Shown here piece after piece: positions 9,511-17,740 of a DNA stretch of 42,233 nucleotides. The translations under genes and the position numbers were made by a program. Positions within the stretch are counted from its first letter, which is position 1. Each line of letters begins with the position of its first letter. The notes beneath the pieces were generated by a model that ran no database searches, was not told the DNA's origin, and worked only from the letters and a program-made list of their open reading frames with translations. The stretch is from Tahibacter caeni (GTDB taxonomy: Bacteria; Pseudomonadota; Gammaproteobacteria; Xanthomonadales; Rhodanobacteraceae): NCBI RefSeq assembly GCF_024609805.1, contig NZ_JANFVR010000006.1, positions 1 to 42,233 of the forward strand, in the 5' to 3' direction.

Positions 9511-10629
9511 TCAGCGCTCGACGCGGCAGACGCGGTTGCGGCCTTCGGCCTTGGCGCGATAGAGCGATCGGTCGACCGCGGCGAGGAAATCGTCGCTGCG
9601 CTGGCCGCGCTCGGCGCGCAGTTCGCCGACGCCGATGCTGACCGTGACGGCGCCGCGCTCGGCGTTCGGCGCGAGCGGTGCGCGGGCCAGCCGCCGGCAC
9701 AACGCCAGCGCCGCGGCGGCCGCGGCGTCTTCGTCGGCGCCGGCCAGCAGTACCGCGAATTCCTCGCCGCCGATCCGCGCGAGGCGCGCGCCGCGGCCGT
9801 CGAAGTGCTCACGCAGCTGGTCGGCGAACGCGGTCAGCACGGCGTCGCCGGCGGCATGGCCGTAGCGGTCGTTGATCAGCTTGAAATGGTCGATGTCGAT
9901 CAGCAGCAGCGACAGCGGTCCGTCGGCGATCAGCGCGCGTTCGAGGTTGAACGCGAACTCGCGCCGGTTGTCCAGGCCGGTCAGCGCGTCGGTCCGGCTC
10001 TGCTTTTCGTAGAGGTCGCGCTGGTGCAGCAGCGCGAGCTCCAGCAGCAGCTGGCGCTCGTACTGCTGCCGGCTCTGGCGCAATGCCGACAGCAGGTAGA
10101 CCAGGAACACGCTCAGCGCGAACGCGACGCCGCCGAAGCCGACGACGAACCAGGACAGCACGACGCTCGGCAGGAACAATAGCGCTATCGCGAGCAACGC
10201 GTAGTGCCAGCGCATCGCGAACGTGTGCGCGAACGCGGTCGCATAGGCCACGGTGCAGATCAGCGCGACGAGCCGGGCCGGCTGCATCTGCGGGTCAAGC
10301 AGCACCCAGACGGCCAGCCCGCCCCAGAGCGCGGCCGTGGTCAGCAGCAGCAGCCACCAGGCCGACAGCAGCGGCGCGATCGGCTCGGCCTGCCCCGCGC
10401 TGCGGCGGCCGAGCGCGAGACGCAATCCGGCGAGCAGCAGGAACAGGCCGGTCAGGCCGGCCGCGAGCAGCGGCCGCGACCGATGCAGACCGGCGCCGTA
10501 GGCAACGACGAGCCAGCCGAGCACGTAGAACGCACCGCCGAGACCGCCGCGCGCCGCAGTTTCGGCGAGCTCGCGCCGGCGGCGGAACTGCGCGTCGCTG
10601 GAAACGCCTTCGGCGGTCGGACTCGACAT
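9511..10629 (-). CDS. Membrane-bound diguanylate cyclase (GGDEF)
   Basis: The 372-residue protein has an N-terminal membrane sensor of about six helices (roughly residues 28-180, for example LLSAWWLLLLTTAALWGGLA and FGGVAFALSVFLVYLLSAL), a short linker helix, and a C-terminal GGDEF domain. The domain shows DALTGLDNRREF, LLIDIDHFKLINDRYGHAAG and the active-site RIGGEEF, so c-di-GMP synthesis is likely. The RxxD inhibitory site normally ahead of GG[D/E]EF is absent (the stretch reads DGRGARLARIGGEEF), suggesting no classical product inhibition. The start at ATG 10629 has a weak ribosome binding site. It is a monocistronic gene divergent from the TrpF-like gene, and the membrane-sensor ligand is unknown. 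Confidence 0.92.
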   Translation of the reverse strand: MSSPTAEGVSSDAQFRRRRELAETAARGGLGGAFYVLGWLVVAYGAGLHRSRPLLAAGLTGLFLLLAGLRLALGRRSAGQAEPIAPLLSAWWLLLLTTAALWGGLAVWVLLDPQMQPARLVALICTVAYATAFAHTFAMRWHYALLAIALLFLPSVVLSWFVVGFGGVAFALSVFLVYLLSALRQSRQQYERQLLLELALLHQRDLYEKQSRTDALTGLDNRREFAFNLERALIADGPLSLLLIDIDHFKLINDRYGHAAGDAVLTAFADQLREHFDGRGARLARIGGEEFAVLLAGADEDAAAAAALALCRRLARAPLAPNAERGAVTVSIGVGELRAERGQRSDDFLAAVDRSLYRAKAEGRNRVCRVER

Positions 10630-10736
10630 GACCGCATTGTGCAGCAGCCGCGGCGCGACGAAGTGTCAACGATGCGCGCTTGGAACCTGCCGGTCCGCGC
10701 GGCATGCTGTGCGCCCTTTTCGAACCGGGCCTTCCC

Positions 10737-11399
10737 ATGTCCCAGCCGCCGCCGCGCATCAAGATCTGCTGCATCCGCGACCCGGCCGAAGCCGCGCTGG
10801 CCATCGGCGAGGGCGTGGACGCGCTCGGGCTGGTCTCGGCCATGCCGAGCGGTCCCGGCGTCATCGACGAAGCCGCGATCGCGGCGATCGCGGCGACGGT
10901 GCCGCCGCCGATCGCGACGTTCCTGCTGACGTCGTCGACCGACGCCGACGCGATCGTCGCGCAGCAGCGGCGCTGCCGCTGCAATACCGTGCAGCTCGTC
11001 GACGCGGTGGCGCCGGGCACTCACGCGCGACTGCGCGAGGCGCTGCCGGGCATCGCACTGGTCCAGGTCGTCCATGTCGTCGATGCCGCATCGGTCGACG
11101 AGGCGGTCGCGCTCGCGCCGGCGGTCGACGCGCTGCTGCTGGACTCGGGCAATCCGGCGCTCGCGGTCAAGGAGCTCGGCGGCACCGGACGCGTGCACGA
11201 CTGGGCCCTGAGCCGCGCGATCGTCGAGCGCTGCGGCAAGCCGGTGTTCCTGGCGGGCGGCCTGCGCCCGGACAACGTCGCCGACGCGATCCGCACGGTC
11301 CGGCCGTTCGGCCTGGATCTCTGCAACGGCGTGCGCAGCGACGGGCGCCTCGATGCGCGGAAGCTCGCCGCGTTCATCGGCGCCGTGCGGGCGGCCTGA
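10737..11399 (+). CDS. Phosphoribosylanthranilate isomerase (TrpF)-like barrel protein, divergent
   Basis: This 220-residue TIM-barrel protein aligns with TrpF: IKICCIRDPAEA at the start, LLLDSG in the middle, VFLAGGLRPDNVADAI and FGLDLCNGV at the end. The general-base Cys (KIC) and the general-acid Asp (LLD) of phosphoribosylanthranilate isomerase are kept. However, KICG reads KICC, the usual SpR motif that binds the anthranilate carboxylate is replaced (VSAMPSGPGVID has no Arg), and the usual SSGVE reads CNGVR. It is not beside other trp genes. It may be a weak or diverged TrpF, or a paralogue with another substrate. ATG 10737 was chosen over an upstream TTG or ATG because the barrel starts there; its ribosome binding site is poor. 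Confidence 0.75.
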   Translation: MSQPPPRIKICCIRDPAEAALAIGEGVDALGLVSAMPSGPGVIDEAAIAAIAATVPPPIATFLLTSSTDADAIVAQQRRCRCNTVQLVDAVAPGTHARLREALPGIALVQVVHVVDAASVDEAVALAPAVDALLLDSGNPALAVKELGGTGRVHDWALSRAIVERCGKPVFLAGGLRPDNVADAIRTVRPFGLDLCNGVRSDGRLDARKLAAFIGAVRAA

Positions 11400-11424
11400 T
11401 CCAGCATGGCCGCCGGCAGCTATC

Positions 11425-11454
11425 TATCTCTGTATCCGGAAGTCGAGATATATT
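11425..11454 (+). promoter_or_regulatory. metF promoter with dyad operator-like element shared with ahcY
   Basis: A -10-like TATATT lies at 11449-11454. Overlapping it is a dyad: TATC at 11425-11428, TCCGGA at 11435-11440 and GATA at 11447-11450. All three blocks, at the same offsets (10 and 22), occur at the ahcY promoter. The outer arms here extend to TATCTC/GAGATA. The leader between this site and the metF start (about 65 nt) does not show the SAH-riboswitch core. Confidence 0.6.
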
Positions 11455-11518
11455 GCGCGTCCGCGTGTCCGTTCCCGGTCCGCGCCCTTACCCGCCCTTT
11501 CCGTCCAGGACTCCCGCA

Positions 11519-12385
11519 ATGCCCGCGACCGCCCCGTCCCGCCTGCCGATTCCGGTTTCGCTGGAATTCTTTCCGCCCAAGACGGACGAGCAGCGCGAAA
11601 CCCTGGACAAGGCGCTGCCGGCGCTCAAGGCGCTGAATCCCGAATACGTCTCGGTGACCTTCGGCGCCGGCGGGTCGACCCTGAGCTACACGCCCGACAC
11701 GGTCTGCCAGCTGCGCGAGCAGCACGGCCTGGACGCCGCGCCGCACCTGTCCTGCATGGGCGGCACGCGCGCGGAGATCCGCAGCCTGCTGCAGCTGTAT
11801 CGCGAAAAGGGCTGCCGCCGCATCGTCGCGCTGCGCGGCGACCTGCCCTCGGGCATGGCCAGCTACGGCGACTTCCGCTACGCGAGCGACCTCGTCGCGT
11901 TCATCCGCGAGGAGACCGGCGATTTCTTCCACATCGAAGTGGCCGGCTATCCGGAAATCCATCCGCAGTCCGACGACGCCCAGGCCGACCTGCTGCATTT
12001 CAAGCGCAAGGTCGAGGCCGGCGCGAACGGCGTGATCACGCAGTATTTCTACAACCCCGACGCATATTTCCGCTTCGTCGACGACGCGCGCCGGCTCGGC
12101 GTCAAGGTGCCCATCGTGCCGGGCATCATGCCGATCACGAACTATTCCCAATTGCGCCGTTTTTCCGAGCTCTGCGGCGCGGAGATCCCGCGCTGGGTCG
12201 CGCGCCGCCTGCAGTCCTTCGGCGACGACCACGACGCGATCCGCGAATTCGGCGCCGACGTCGTCACGGCGCTGTGCCGCCGCCTGATCGCCGGCGGCGC
12301 GCCGGCGCTGCATTTTTATACCTTGAACCGGGCTCGTGCGACGACGACGGTCGTCGAGCGCCTGCAGGCCGATCCCGCCGCCTGA
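11519..12385 (+). CDS. metF: Methylenetetrahydrofolate reductase
   Basis: This 288-residue FAD enzyme reduces 5,10-methylene-THF to 5-methyl-THF, which supplies the methyl group that turns homocysteine into methionine. Family signatures are SLEFFPPKTDEQRETLDKAL, YVSVTFGAGGS, PHLSCMGGTRAEI, RRIVALRGDLP, FIREETGDFFHIEVAGYPEI, KVEAGANGVITQYFYNPDAY, VPGIMPITNYSQLRRF and LHFYTLNRA, all typical of bacterial MetF with the expected length. AGGA (11507-11510) precedes the ATG by 8 nt. Together with ahcY it closes the SAM/homocysteine cycle. Its promoter carries the same dyad as ahcY, so co-regulation is likely although the genes are separated. Confidence 0.97.
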   Translation: MPATAPSRLPIPVSLEFFPPKTDEQRETLDKALPALKALNPEYVSVTFGAGGSTLSYTPDTVCQLREQHGLDAAPHLSCMGGTRAEIRSLLQLYREKGCRRIVALRGDLPSGMASYGDFRYASDLVAFIREETGDFFHIEVAGYPEIHPQSDDAQADLLHFKRKVEAGANGVITQYFYNPDAYFRFVDDARRLGVKVPIVPGIMPITNYSQLRRFSELCGAEIPRWVARRLQSFGDDHDAIREFGADVVTALCRRLIAGGAPALHFYTLNRARATTTVVERLQADPAA

Positions 12386-12461
12386 GCCGAAACGCACGCG
12401 TTTCCCGAGTAGCCTGGAATCCAAGATCCGCGGTGTCCTGGGGAGGCTCCGCAACCTTATT

Positions 12462-12485
12462 CGCCGCCGCGTCCGCGCGGCGGCG
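12462..12485. other. GC-rich stem-loop between metF and the protease gene
   Basis: A perfect 10-bp stem (CGCCGCCGCG / CGCGGCGGCG) surrounds a 4-nt loop. No T run follows, so it is at most a weak terminator or transcript-stabilising hairpin. The rest of the 205-bp gap 12386-12590 shows nothing I can name. Confidence 0.4.
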
Positions 12486-12590
12486 TCCGAGGGGGTTGGG
12501 GGAATCCGGCTGCTTTCGTGACCCGATAGGCGCGCGACTCCTTGCCGCGCCGGATTCGCATCGCGCGCTCGTCGTGGGGAGAGATGCGGA

Positions 12591-13841
12591 ATGAAACGGT
12601 TCTTACTCTGGAGTGTGACGGGAGCGGGTCTGCTGGCGTCGGGAATGGCCGCAGCGCAGGGATCGCCGTCGTTGTTCGCGCCGGTGCCGGCGGTCTATCG
12701 CGCCGTGCAGGGCGATGCCGCGTTCGACGCGCTGGCCGCCGAGCCGGCCTCGGCCCGGATCGACGTGGTCCTGGTCAATGCGGCGGCGCTGCAGGCCGAT
12801 ACGAAGAGCCTGACCCTGGACCTCGACATCAACGGTCCGGTCAAGCTGACCGCGCAATACAGCAACAGTTACTACGCCGAGGACGGCAGCCTGATCTGGC
12901 AGGGCAGCATCGCCGAAACGGCGCTCGCGCGGGAGATGGGGCCGGACGAGATCGCCGAGGACGCCATGAACTCGGTCATCCTCGTGCGCAACGGCGACAA
13001 GATCACCGGCAACGTCCGCGTCGGCGGCCAGTTGTTCAAGATCCGCCCGCTGCACGACGCGCGTCACGTCGTCGTCGAGACCGACGAGCACGCGCTGCCG
13101 CCGGATCATCCGCCGGCCGATTATCGCAAGCTGTTCCAGCAGGCCGCGCCGCTGCCCGCCGGCAGCAAGGCCGTCAACGCGAACACGGTGATCCGCGTAC
13201 TCGTGAACTACACGCAGAAGGTCGCCAGCGTGTCCGGCGACATCAACGCGCTGATCAACCTGGCCGTGGCCGAGTCCAACCAAGGCTACGCCAACAGCGG
13301 CGTGCAGATCACGATGCAGCTCGCGGCCAAGTCGCAGGTGACCTATACCGAGACCGGCAATTTCGACACCGATCTCGCGCGCTACCGCGGCACGTCCGAC
13401 GGCTACATGGACGCGATCCACACCCAGCGCAACAGCGTCACGGCCGACGTCGCCGTGCTGATCGTCAACAACACGGCCTATTGCGGCCTGGCGTCGGCGA
13501 TCGGTGCGAGCGCGAGCACGGCGTTCGCCGAGGTCTACTGGGACTGCGCGACGGGCTACTACTCGTTCGCCCACGAGATCGGCCATCTGCAGTCGGCGCG
13601 GCACGATCCCGCCAACGATCCGACCAATACGCCCTACGCCTACGGACACGGCTTCCAGTCCACGGCCGGCGGCTGGCGCACGATCATGGCCTACGCCTGC
13701 TCGAGCACGACCTGCACGCGCATCAACTACTGGTCGAATCCGAGCAAGACCTACGGCGGCCGCGCCATGGGCACGACGAACCGCAACGACAATGCCCGCG
13801 TGTTGAACAACACGCGCGCCACGGTCGCGGCGTTCCGCTGA
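12591..13841 (+). CDS. Secreted zinc metalloprotease (metzincin, M12B reprolysin-like)
   Basis: This is a 416-residue exported protease. Residues 1-22 are a signal peptide (KRFLLWSVTGAGLLASGMAA, cleaved after AQ). Residues 23-190 look like a propeptide or N-domain. The catalytic domain begins near VIRVLVNYTQKVASVSGDIN. The zinc site HEIGHLQSARHD (His328, Glu329, His332, His338, Asp339) and the Met-turn IMAY (Met366) are those of metzincins. Cys pairs (CGLAS...YWDC; YACSSTTC) suggest disulfides in the mature enzyme. The likely role is extracellular or periplasmic protein degradation. ATG 12591 follows a GGGGAGAG-rich stretch. It is monocistronic and converges on the next gene. Confidence 0.9.
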   Translation: MKRFLLWSVTGAGLLASGMAAAQGSPSLFAPVPAVYRAVQGDAAFDALAAEPASARIDVVLVNAAALQADTKSLTLDLDINGPVKLTAQYSNSYYAEDGSLIWQGSIAETALAREMGPDEIAEDAMNSVILVRNGDKITGNVRVGGQLFKIRPLHDARHVVVETDEHALPPDHPPADYRKLFQQAAPLPAGSKAVNANTVIRVLVNYTQKVASVSGDINALINLAVAESNQGYANSGVQITMQLAAKSQVTYTETGNFDTDLARYRGTSDGYMDAIHTQRNSVTADVAVLIVNNTAYCGLASAIGASASTAFAEVYWDCATGYYSFAHEIGHLQSARHDPANDPTNTPYAYGHGFQSTAGGWRTIMAYACSSTTCTRINYWSNPSKTYGGRAMGTTNRNDNARVLNNTRATVAAFR

Positions 13842-13864
13842 GTCCTTCGTACGTTTCGGAGCAG

Positions 13865-13892
13865 CGGCGCGGACCTCGCAGGGCCCGCGCCG
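13865..13892. terminator. Hairpin between convergent genes
   Basis: CGGCGCGG (13865-13872) can pair with CCGCGCCG (13885-13892) across a 12-nt loop, in the 57-bp gap between two convergent genes. No T run follows on either side, so termination is inferred from position only. Confidence 0.4.
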
Positions 13893-13898
13893 TCGAAG

Positions 13899-14480
13899 TC
13901 AGCGAACGGCCTGCACGCGATACGGCGGCGGCAACCGGTCGAGCAAGGTGCCGGCGGCCTGCACCGGGTACGCGGTGATGCGATGACGGTACGGCCGGCA
14001 GCCGGCTGCGCCGAGCTGGCTCTCGATAGCCACGTGCGAAGTGTGATCGCTGCTCGCGATGAACAGTTTGGAATCCGCCCCGACGATCGCGGCGCGCAGA
14101 TAGCGCGCCGGACGCGCAGCCGCGCTGGAAATGAAGGCACGGCCCTCGCAGGACGGCGCGTCGAACAGCACGTAGGGTGCGTAAGGGTGGGCGATGCCGT
14201 CGGGGCTCAACACGACGTCGACATAGCCGTTGATCGCGGCAGCCGTTTCGTATCGGCTCGCGAAGATGCGATCGAGCAGCGAATCGTCCGTGCCGCCGTA
14301 GCGCAGCAGCGCGAACATATCGTCGCCCTGCGGCGCCAGCAGGACCGGCCCTACCGCATTGCCGTTGGCCGCTTCGGCGACGCCGTTATCGGCCGATGCC
14401 GCACCGCAGCCGCCGCACAACAGCAGAACGCCGAGTGCCGTCCGCCAACGGCGGACCCGTTGCCGCATGGAAACGCTCAT
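13899..14480 (-). CDS. Exported protein of unknown function
   Basis: I do not recognise a family for this 193-residue protein. The ATG at 14480 follows GGGGGAT and opens an export signal (RTALGVLLLCGGCGAASA). LCGGC could be a poor lipobox, or the signal may be cut after ASA. The mature part has DDMFALLRYGGTDDSLLDRI, RYETAAAINGYVDVVLSPDG and two Cys (SCEGR, GCRPYR), and looks like a small folded periplasmic protein. It is divergent from the DUF6916-like gene across 167 bp. Confidence 0.65.
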   Translation of the reverse strand: MSVSMRQRVRRWRTALGVLLLCGGCGAASADNGVAEAANGNAVGPVLLAPQGDDMFALLRYGGTDDSLLDRIFASRYETAAAINGYVDVVLSPDGIAHPYAPYVLFDAPSCEGRAFISSAAARPARYLRAAIVGADSKLFIASSDHTSHVAIESQLGAAGCRPYRHRITAYPVQAAGTLLDRLPPPYRVQAVR

Positions 14481-14647
14481 GAAATCCCCCTGATTCTTCG
14501 TCACCGCCACGTAGAACGCGTTGCGCCCTGCGCGCTTCGTGTCAGTTTCGCTCCAACGGCGGCGGTCGGGCGCTCGCCGTGTCCGCCGAAACATAAATTC
14601 ACGTGGATCGCTACCATAGTGCTCCATAGCCAGCGTCCAGGACTGCC

Positions 14648-14935
14648 ATGTTCGATCTCGCCGCCCTCAAGCCCGAACACTTCGAGTCATTGATCGGCAC
14701 GAAGCTGCCGATCGTCGATACGGATTTCGCCTTCGAGCTCGGAGCCGTCGAGCGGCTCGTATCGCCTTCGCCGCGCGGCACGGCATTCTCGCTGATCCTG
14801 CTCGCTCCGCCACAGACGCGCGGCGATCAGGGCATTTACCACCTGCAGCATCCCGAGCTCGGCGTCCTGCCGCTGTTTCTCGTTCCCATCGACGTGCAGA
14901 ACGGACGTACCCGCTTCGAAGCCGTGCTCAACTGA
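14648..14935 (+). CDS. Small DUF6916-like protein
   Basis: This 95-residue soluble protein begins LAALKPEHFESLIGTKLPIV and contains VERLVSPSPRGTAFSLILLA and LPLFLVPIDVQNGRTRFEAV. It resembles the short DUF6916 proteins that, as I recall, occur beside phage-collar (Microcystin-dependent) genes; this assignment is from memory and not certain. The ATG follows AGGA at good spacing. It runs opposite to the collar operon and its last 8 bases overlap the 3' end of the GNAT gene, so the two transcripts would overlap. There is no export signal. Function unknown. Confidence 0.6.
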   Translation: MFDLAALKPEHFESLIGTKLPIVDTDFAFELGAVERLVSPSPRGTAFSLILLAPPQTRGDQGIYHLQHPELGVLPLFLVPIDVQNGRTRFEAVLN

Positions 14936-15473
14936 GCGCGGCAGCCGCGGGCCAGCCGAGGAAGTCGTAGACGCCGCGGTTCTCGATCCGTGCGAACCCG
15001 AGCCGTGCATAGAGCCGCTGCGCCGGATTGTTCGGCTCGACGTGCAGGGTCAGGCGCTGACCGCGTCGCGCGACTTCCTGCTGCAGCGCGACGACCAGCG
15101 CCGTGCCGATGCCGCGGCCGCATTCCGAGGCGAGCAGCGCGATGTCCATGAGCCGGACTTCTTCGTTGCCGGCACGCAGGTAGATGCGCCCGATCGGCGT
15201 GACCGTGCCGGCTTCCGCACGTTCGATCAGCAACAGCTCGGCTCCGGGGTAATGCAGGCGGTAGTGGTCCGACTGCAATCGGCTCTGCTGGGCAAGGAAC
15301 TCGCGCACCGCCGCTTCGGGCCACTGCGCCTGTCGCAGTTCTTCCCAGCGCGTGTCCGTGTAGAGCGCGACGACGAAATCGGCGTCGGCCCCGGTCTCTT
15401 CGCGCAGCCGCAGGTTCGCCGCTTGCGCCGCCAGCGCTGCCGCCAGCGGCGTGCGGTAATCGGCAGCCGGCAT
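14928..15473 (-). CDS. GNAT family N-acetyltransferase
   Basis: This 181-residue cytosolic acetyl-CoA-dependent transferase shows LRLREETGADADFVVALYTD at the start of the fold, IGRIYLRAGNEEVRLMDIAL, the acetyl-CoA loop ECGRGIGTALVVAL, and the late strand NNPAQRLYARLGFARIEN. The substrate is unknown. The ATG overlaps the stop of the exported protein gene upstream by one base (TGATG), placing it at the end of the giant-protein/collar operon. A protein-modifying role on operon products is possible but only inferred from position. Confidence 0.88.
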   Translation of the reverse strand: MPAADYRTPLAAALAAQAANLRLREETGADADFVVALYTDTRWEELRQAQWPEAAVREFLAQQSRLQSDHYRLHYPGAELLLIERAEAGTVTPIGRIYLRAGNEEVRLMDIALLASECGRGIGTALVVALQQEVARRGQRLTLHVEPNNPAQRLYARLGFARIENRGVYDFLGWPAAAALS

Positions 15474-16093
15474 CAGACCTCGATGGCCCGCACCGTGAAC
15501 GTCAGGTAGCCGAAGGCCGGTGCGTTGCCGTCCCGCAGCACGACGGCGTCGGCCGGCTGCGCCGGCACGGCCACGTTCGCGAGCGACACGTCGGCGTCGC
15601 CGGAACCGATGGCGAGCACGTAACGTCCTGGTGCGATCTCGGTGTGGACGCCGCCGATCAGGCTCGATGCGGCCGTTCCGACCTCGCGGTCGCGCAGACG
15701 GCGCTCGATGCGCAAGCCGGCGAGTCCGGCACGTCCGGCCTCGAACCCGAACGGCTTGCTCAGCGCGGAAATCGCGTCGCGGCGGAAGCTCGCCATGCGG
15801 AACGGCCGCAGGCCGTTCTCGGTGACGAACATCGCATCGATCGCGACCGACTCGTAACCGTCCGGGAACGCGAGCGCGTCGATATCGATGCGTACGCGTT
15901 CCGATCCGGAACAGACGGCCTCGCAGGCCGCCAGTGCGGTCCACTGCGCTGCGGGGCCTTCGCCGACACAGCGCGCCAGGGTGACGCCGGATACCGTTGC
16001 CGGTATCGCGGCGAGAAGGGGGAGTGGTATCGACAGCGCAGCCATCGTGCCTGCCCCCCGCAGGCTGTTCTGGAGAAACTCGCGACGTCGCAT
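15473..16093 (-). CDS. Exported (probably Tat) protein of the collar operon, unknown function
   Basis: The 206-residue protein begins MRRREFLQNSLRGAGT, a twin-arginine-type signal, followed by MAALSIPLPLLAAIPATVSG. ATG 16093 was chosen over an in-frame GTG two codons upstream because GGGAG precedes it at the right distance. The mature part contains Cys-containing ARCVGEG and ACEAVCSG, then RVRIDIDALAFPDGYESVAI, LRPFRMASFRRDAISALSKPF and FGYLTFTVRAIEV. I do not recognise a family. It lies between three collar genes and a GNAT gene and is translationally coupled to the latter. Confidence 0.75.
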   Translation of the reverse strand: MRRREFLQNSLRGAGTMAALSIPLPLLAAIPATVSGVTLARCVGEGPAAQWTALAACEAVCSGSERVRIDIDALAFPDGYESVAIDAMFVTENGLRPFRMASFRRDAISALSKPFGFEAGRAGLAGLRIERRLRDREVGTAASSLIGGVHTEIAPGRYVLAIGSGDADVSLANVAVPAQPADAVVLRDGNAPAFGYLTFTVRAIEV

Positions 16094-16114
16094 ATGCACT
16101 CCCAGTGCGTTTGC

Positions 16115-16639
16115 TTAGCCTCGCGGCGGAAATACCCCTTGCAGGGCGATACAGAAGTAAAACGTCAGGTACGGCTGCATGTTGTTGTGCGGTTGATCGC
16201 CGCCTGCCGGTGCAATGGCATTGGGCGACATGGCACCGAGCGGCGCACCGGCCGGCGCCGTATACGGCAATGCACCGCTGACGCGCGCCGGCGAATAGCC
16301 CGCCGGCGTCTGCGCATCGGCCGGAGCACCGCTCGCATTGAACGCATGCGCATGCGACGGGATCTCGGACTCGAGCAGCGTAACCGTTTCGCTGCCCCCT
16401 GTCTCGCCGAGGTCGTGCAGCGACAGACCCGGCCCCTGCCCCGGATGCATCGGCGCGCGACCCTGCAGGTCCGGCAAGGCGAAGTTCGATTTGCCGTTGC
16501 CGCCATAGGTCGTTCCGAGCAGCGAGAACAACGCGGTGTTCTGCGACAGCGGCAGGAGCTGGCCGTCACACCAGGCCCAGCCGCGCGGTGCGAAGTTGAA
16601 CGGGAAGATGCGGATTTCGGCGACGAAAGGATCGGCCAT
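16115..16639 (-). CDS. Phage tail collar-domain protein, Microcystin-dependent type (copy 1)
   Basis: This 174-residue protein has a complete phage Tail Collar domain at the N-terminus (FAPRGWAWCDGQLLPLSQN, then SLLGTTYGGNGKSNFALPDL and QGRAPMHPGQGPGLS), a middle ETGGSETVTLLESEIPSHAH, and a variable region before the conserved end NNMQPYLTFYFCIALQGVF. This is the MDP (Microcystin-dependent protein) layout. There is no signal peptide and no other phage gene nearby. GAGGAG precedes ATG 16639. It is one of three tandem, clearly different copies. The biological role of free-standing MDP proteins is unsettled; a surface fibre tip or secreted trimer is a possibility. Confidence 0.92.
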   Translation of the reverse strand: MADPFVAEIRIFPFNFAPRGWAWCDGQLLPLSQNTALFSLLGTTYGGNGKSNFALPDLQGRAPMHPGQGPGLSLHDLGETGGSETVTLLESEIPSHAHAFNASGAPADAQTPAGYSPARVSGALPYTAPAGAPLGAMSPNAIAPAGGDQPHNNMQPYLTFYFCIALQGVFPPRG

Positions 16640-16650
16640 GTCAGTTCTCC

Positions 16651-17154
16651 TCAGGTCGGCGACGGGAAGATGCCAAACAGCGAAATGATGAAGTCGACGC
16701 AGAGATACGGCTGGAAGTTCGTATGCGGCTGACTGCCGCCGACCGGCGAAACGCTCTGCGGCGCCATCACGATGGCGCCCGGCGTCGACTGGTAGAAATC
16801 GAACGTCGAGGTCTGCGCCACCACCGTACCGAGCGGCGACGTATCGGTCGCCACCGACGCGCTGCCGAGGAACGGATGGGAATGCGCCGGAATCTGTGAC
16901 GCGGTCAGCGTGATTTCTTCCGCGCCGCCGGTTTCCGCGAGGATGAATCCGTTGCCTTGATGCAGCGGAAGGCGACCGCGCAGGTCGGGCAGGGCAAAGG
17001 TGCTCTGGCCATCGCCGCCGTAGGTCGTGCCGATCAGGTTGAACAGGGTTTCGTTTTCGGAGATGGGCAAGAGCTGGCCTTCGCAGAACATCCACCCGGC
17101 TGGCGCAAAGTTGCCCGCAAACATGCGGATTTCTCCGACATAGGGTTGTGCCAT
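16651..17154 (-). CDS. Phage tail collar-domain protein, Microcystin-dependent type (copy 2)
   Basis: This 167-residue paralogue has the same order of motifs (FAPAGWMFCEGQLLPISEN, NLIGTTYGGDGQSTFALPDL, RGRLPLHQGNGF, ITLTASQIPAHSHPF) but a diverged middle and a different end (PHTNFQPYLCVDFIISLFGI). It is 11 bp from copy 1 and 10 bp from copy 3, so the three are co-transcribed. The variable segments between ETGG and QPYL differ strongly among the copies, as expected for proteins with separate binding partners or hetero-oligomer roles. Confidence 0.92.
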   Translation of the reverse strand: MAQPYVGEIRMFAGNFAPAGWMFCEGQLLPISENETLFNLIGTTYGGDGQSTFALPDLRGRLPLHQGNGFILAETGGAEEITLTASQIPAHSHPFLGSASVATDTSPLGTVVAQTSTFDFYQSTPGAIVMAPQSVSPVGGSQPHTNFQPYLCVDFIISLFGIFPSPT

Positions 17155-17164
17155 GTGCTGATCC

Positions 17165-17671
17165 TCAGGTGGCCGACGGGAAGATGCCCTGCAAGGCGAT
17201 GCAGAAGCTCAGCGTCAGGAAAGGCTGCATGTTGAGATGAGCCTGCGAGCCGCCGACGTTGGCGAGCGTGCTCGGTGCAAGGGCGACCAGGTTCGTCGCA
17301 GGGCCGTAGGCCGGCAGGGCCGGCTTCGCGAAGATGTTGCTGAGCGGAACGGCTGGATTGGCATCGCCGGTCTTGCTCGTCGCATTCATCACATGCGTGT
17401 GCGTCGGAATCTCGGAGATGGACAGGGTGTGCGCCTGCTCACCGCCGCGCTCGCCCAGCGTATGACCGCTGCCGACGTGGATCGGCACGCGGCCGCGCAG
17501 GTCGGGCAGCGCGAAGTTGACGCGCCCGTCACCACCGAAGGTCGTGCCGAGCAAAGAAAAAAGCCCCTGATTCTGATTGATCGGCAAGAGCTGGCCGTTG
17601 CACAGGGCCCAGCCTTTTGGCGCGAACACGAAACTCATGATGCGTATTTCGGAAAGGAACGGCTCTGCCAT
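17165..17671 (-). CDS. Phage tail collar-domain protein, Microcystin-dependent type (copy 3)
   Basis: This 168-residue paralogue is first of the three in transcription order. Its collar motifs are FAPKGWALCNGQLLPINQNQ, SLLGTTFGGDGRVNFALPDL, RGRVPIHVGSGHTLGERGG and SISEIPTHTHVMN, with the end LNMQPFLTLSFCIALQGIFP. GGAGGAG precedes ATG 17671. It begins 69 bp after the stop of the giant repeat protein, on the same strand with no terminator seen between them. It is probably in the same transcription unit. Confidence 0.92.
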   Translation of the reverse strand: MAEPFLSEIRIMSFVFAPKGWALCNGQLLPINQNQGLFSLLGTTFGGDGRVNFALPDLRGRVPIHVGSGHTLGERGGEQAHTLSISEIPTHTHVMNATSKTGDANPAVPLSNIFAKPALPAYGPATNLVALAPSTLANVGGSQAHLNMQPFLTLSFCIALQGIFPSAT

Positions 17672-17740
17672 CGCGTTTCTCCTCCGGGGCTGTGTGGGGA
17701 GCCCCGTTCCCCCTGAACGCAATACCGCCCCGGCCGTTGA

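Noticed and set aside
16115-17671. Prophage remnant, because of three phage tail collar proteins
   Set aside because: No other phage gene, attachment site or integrase is present; the collar proteins are of the free-standing Microcystin-dependent type and share an operon with non-phage genes.
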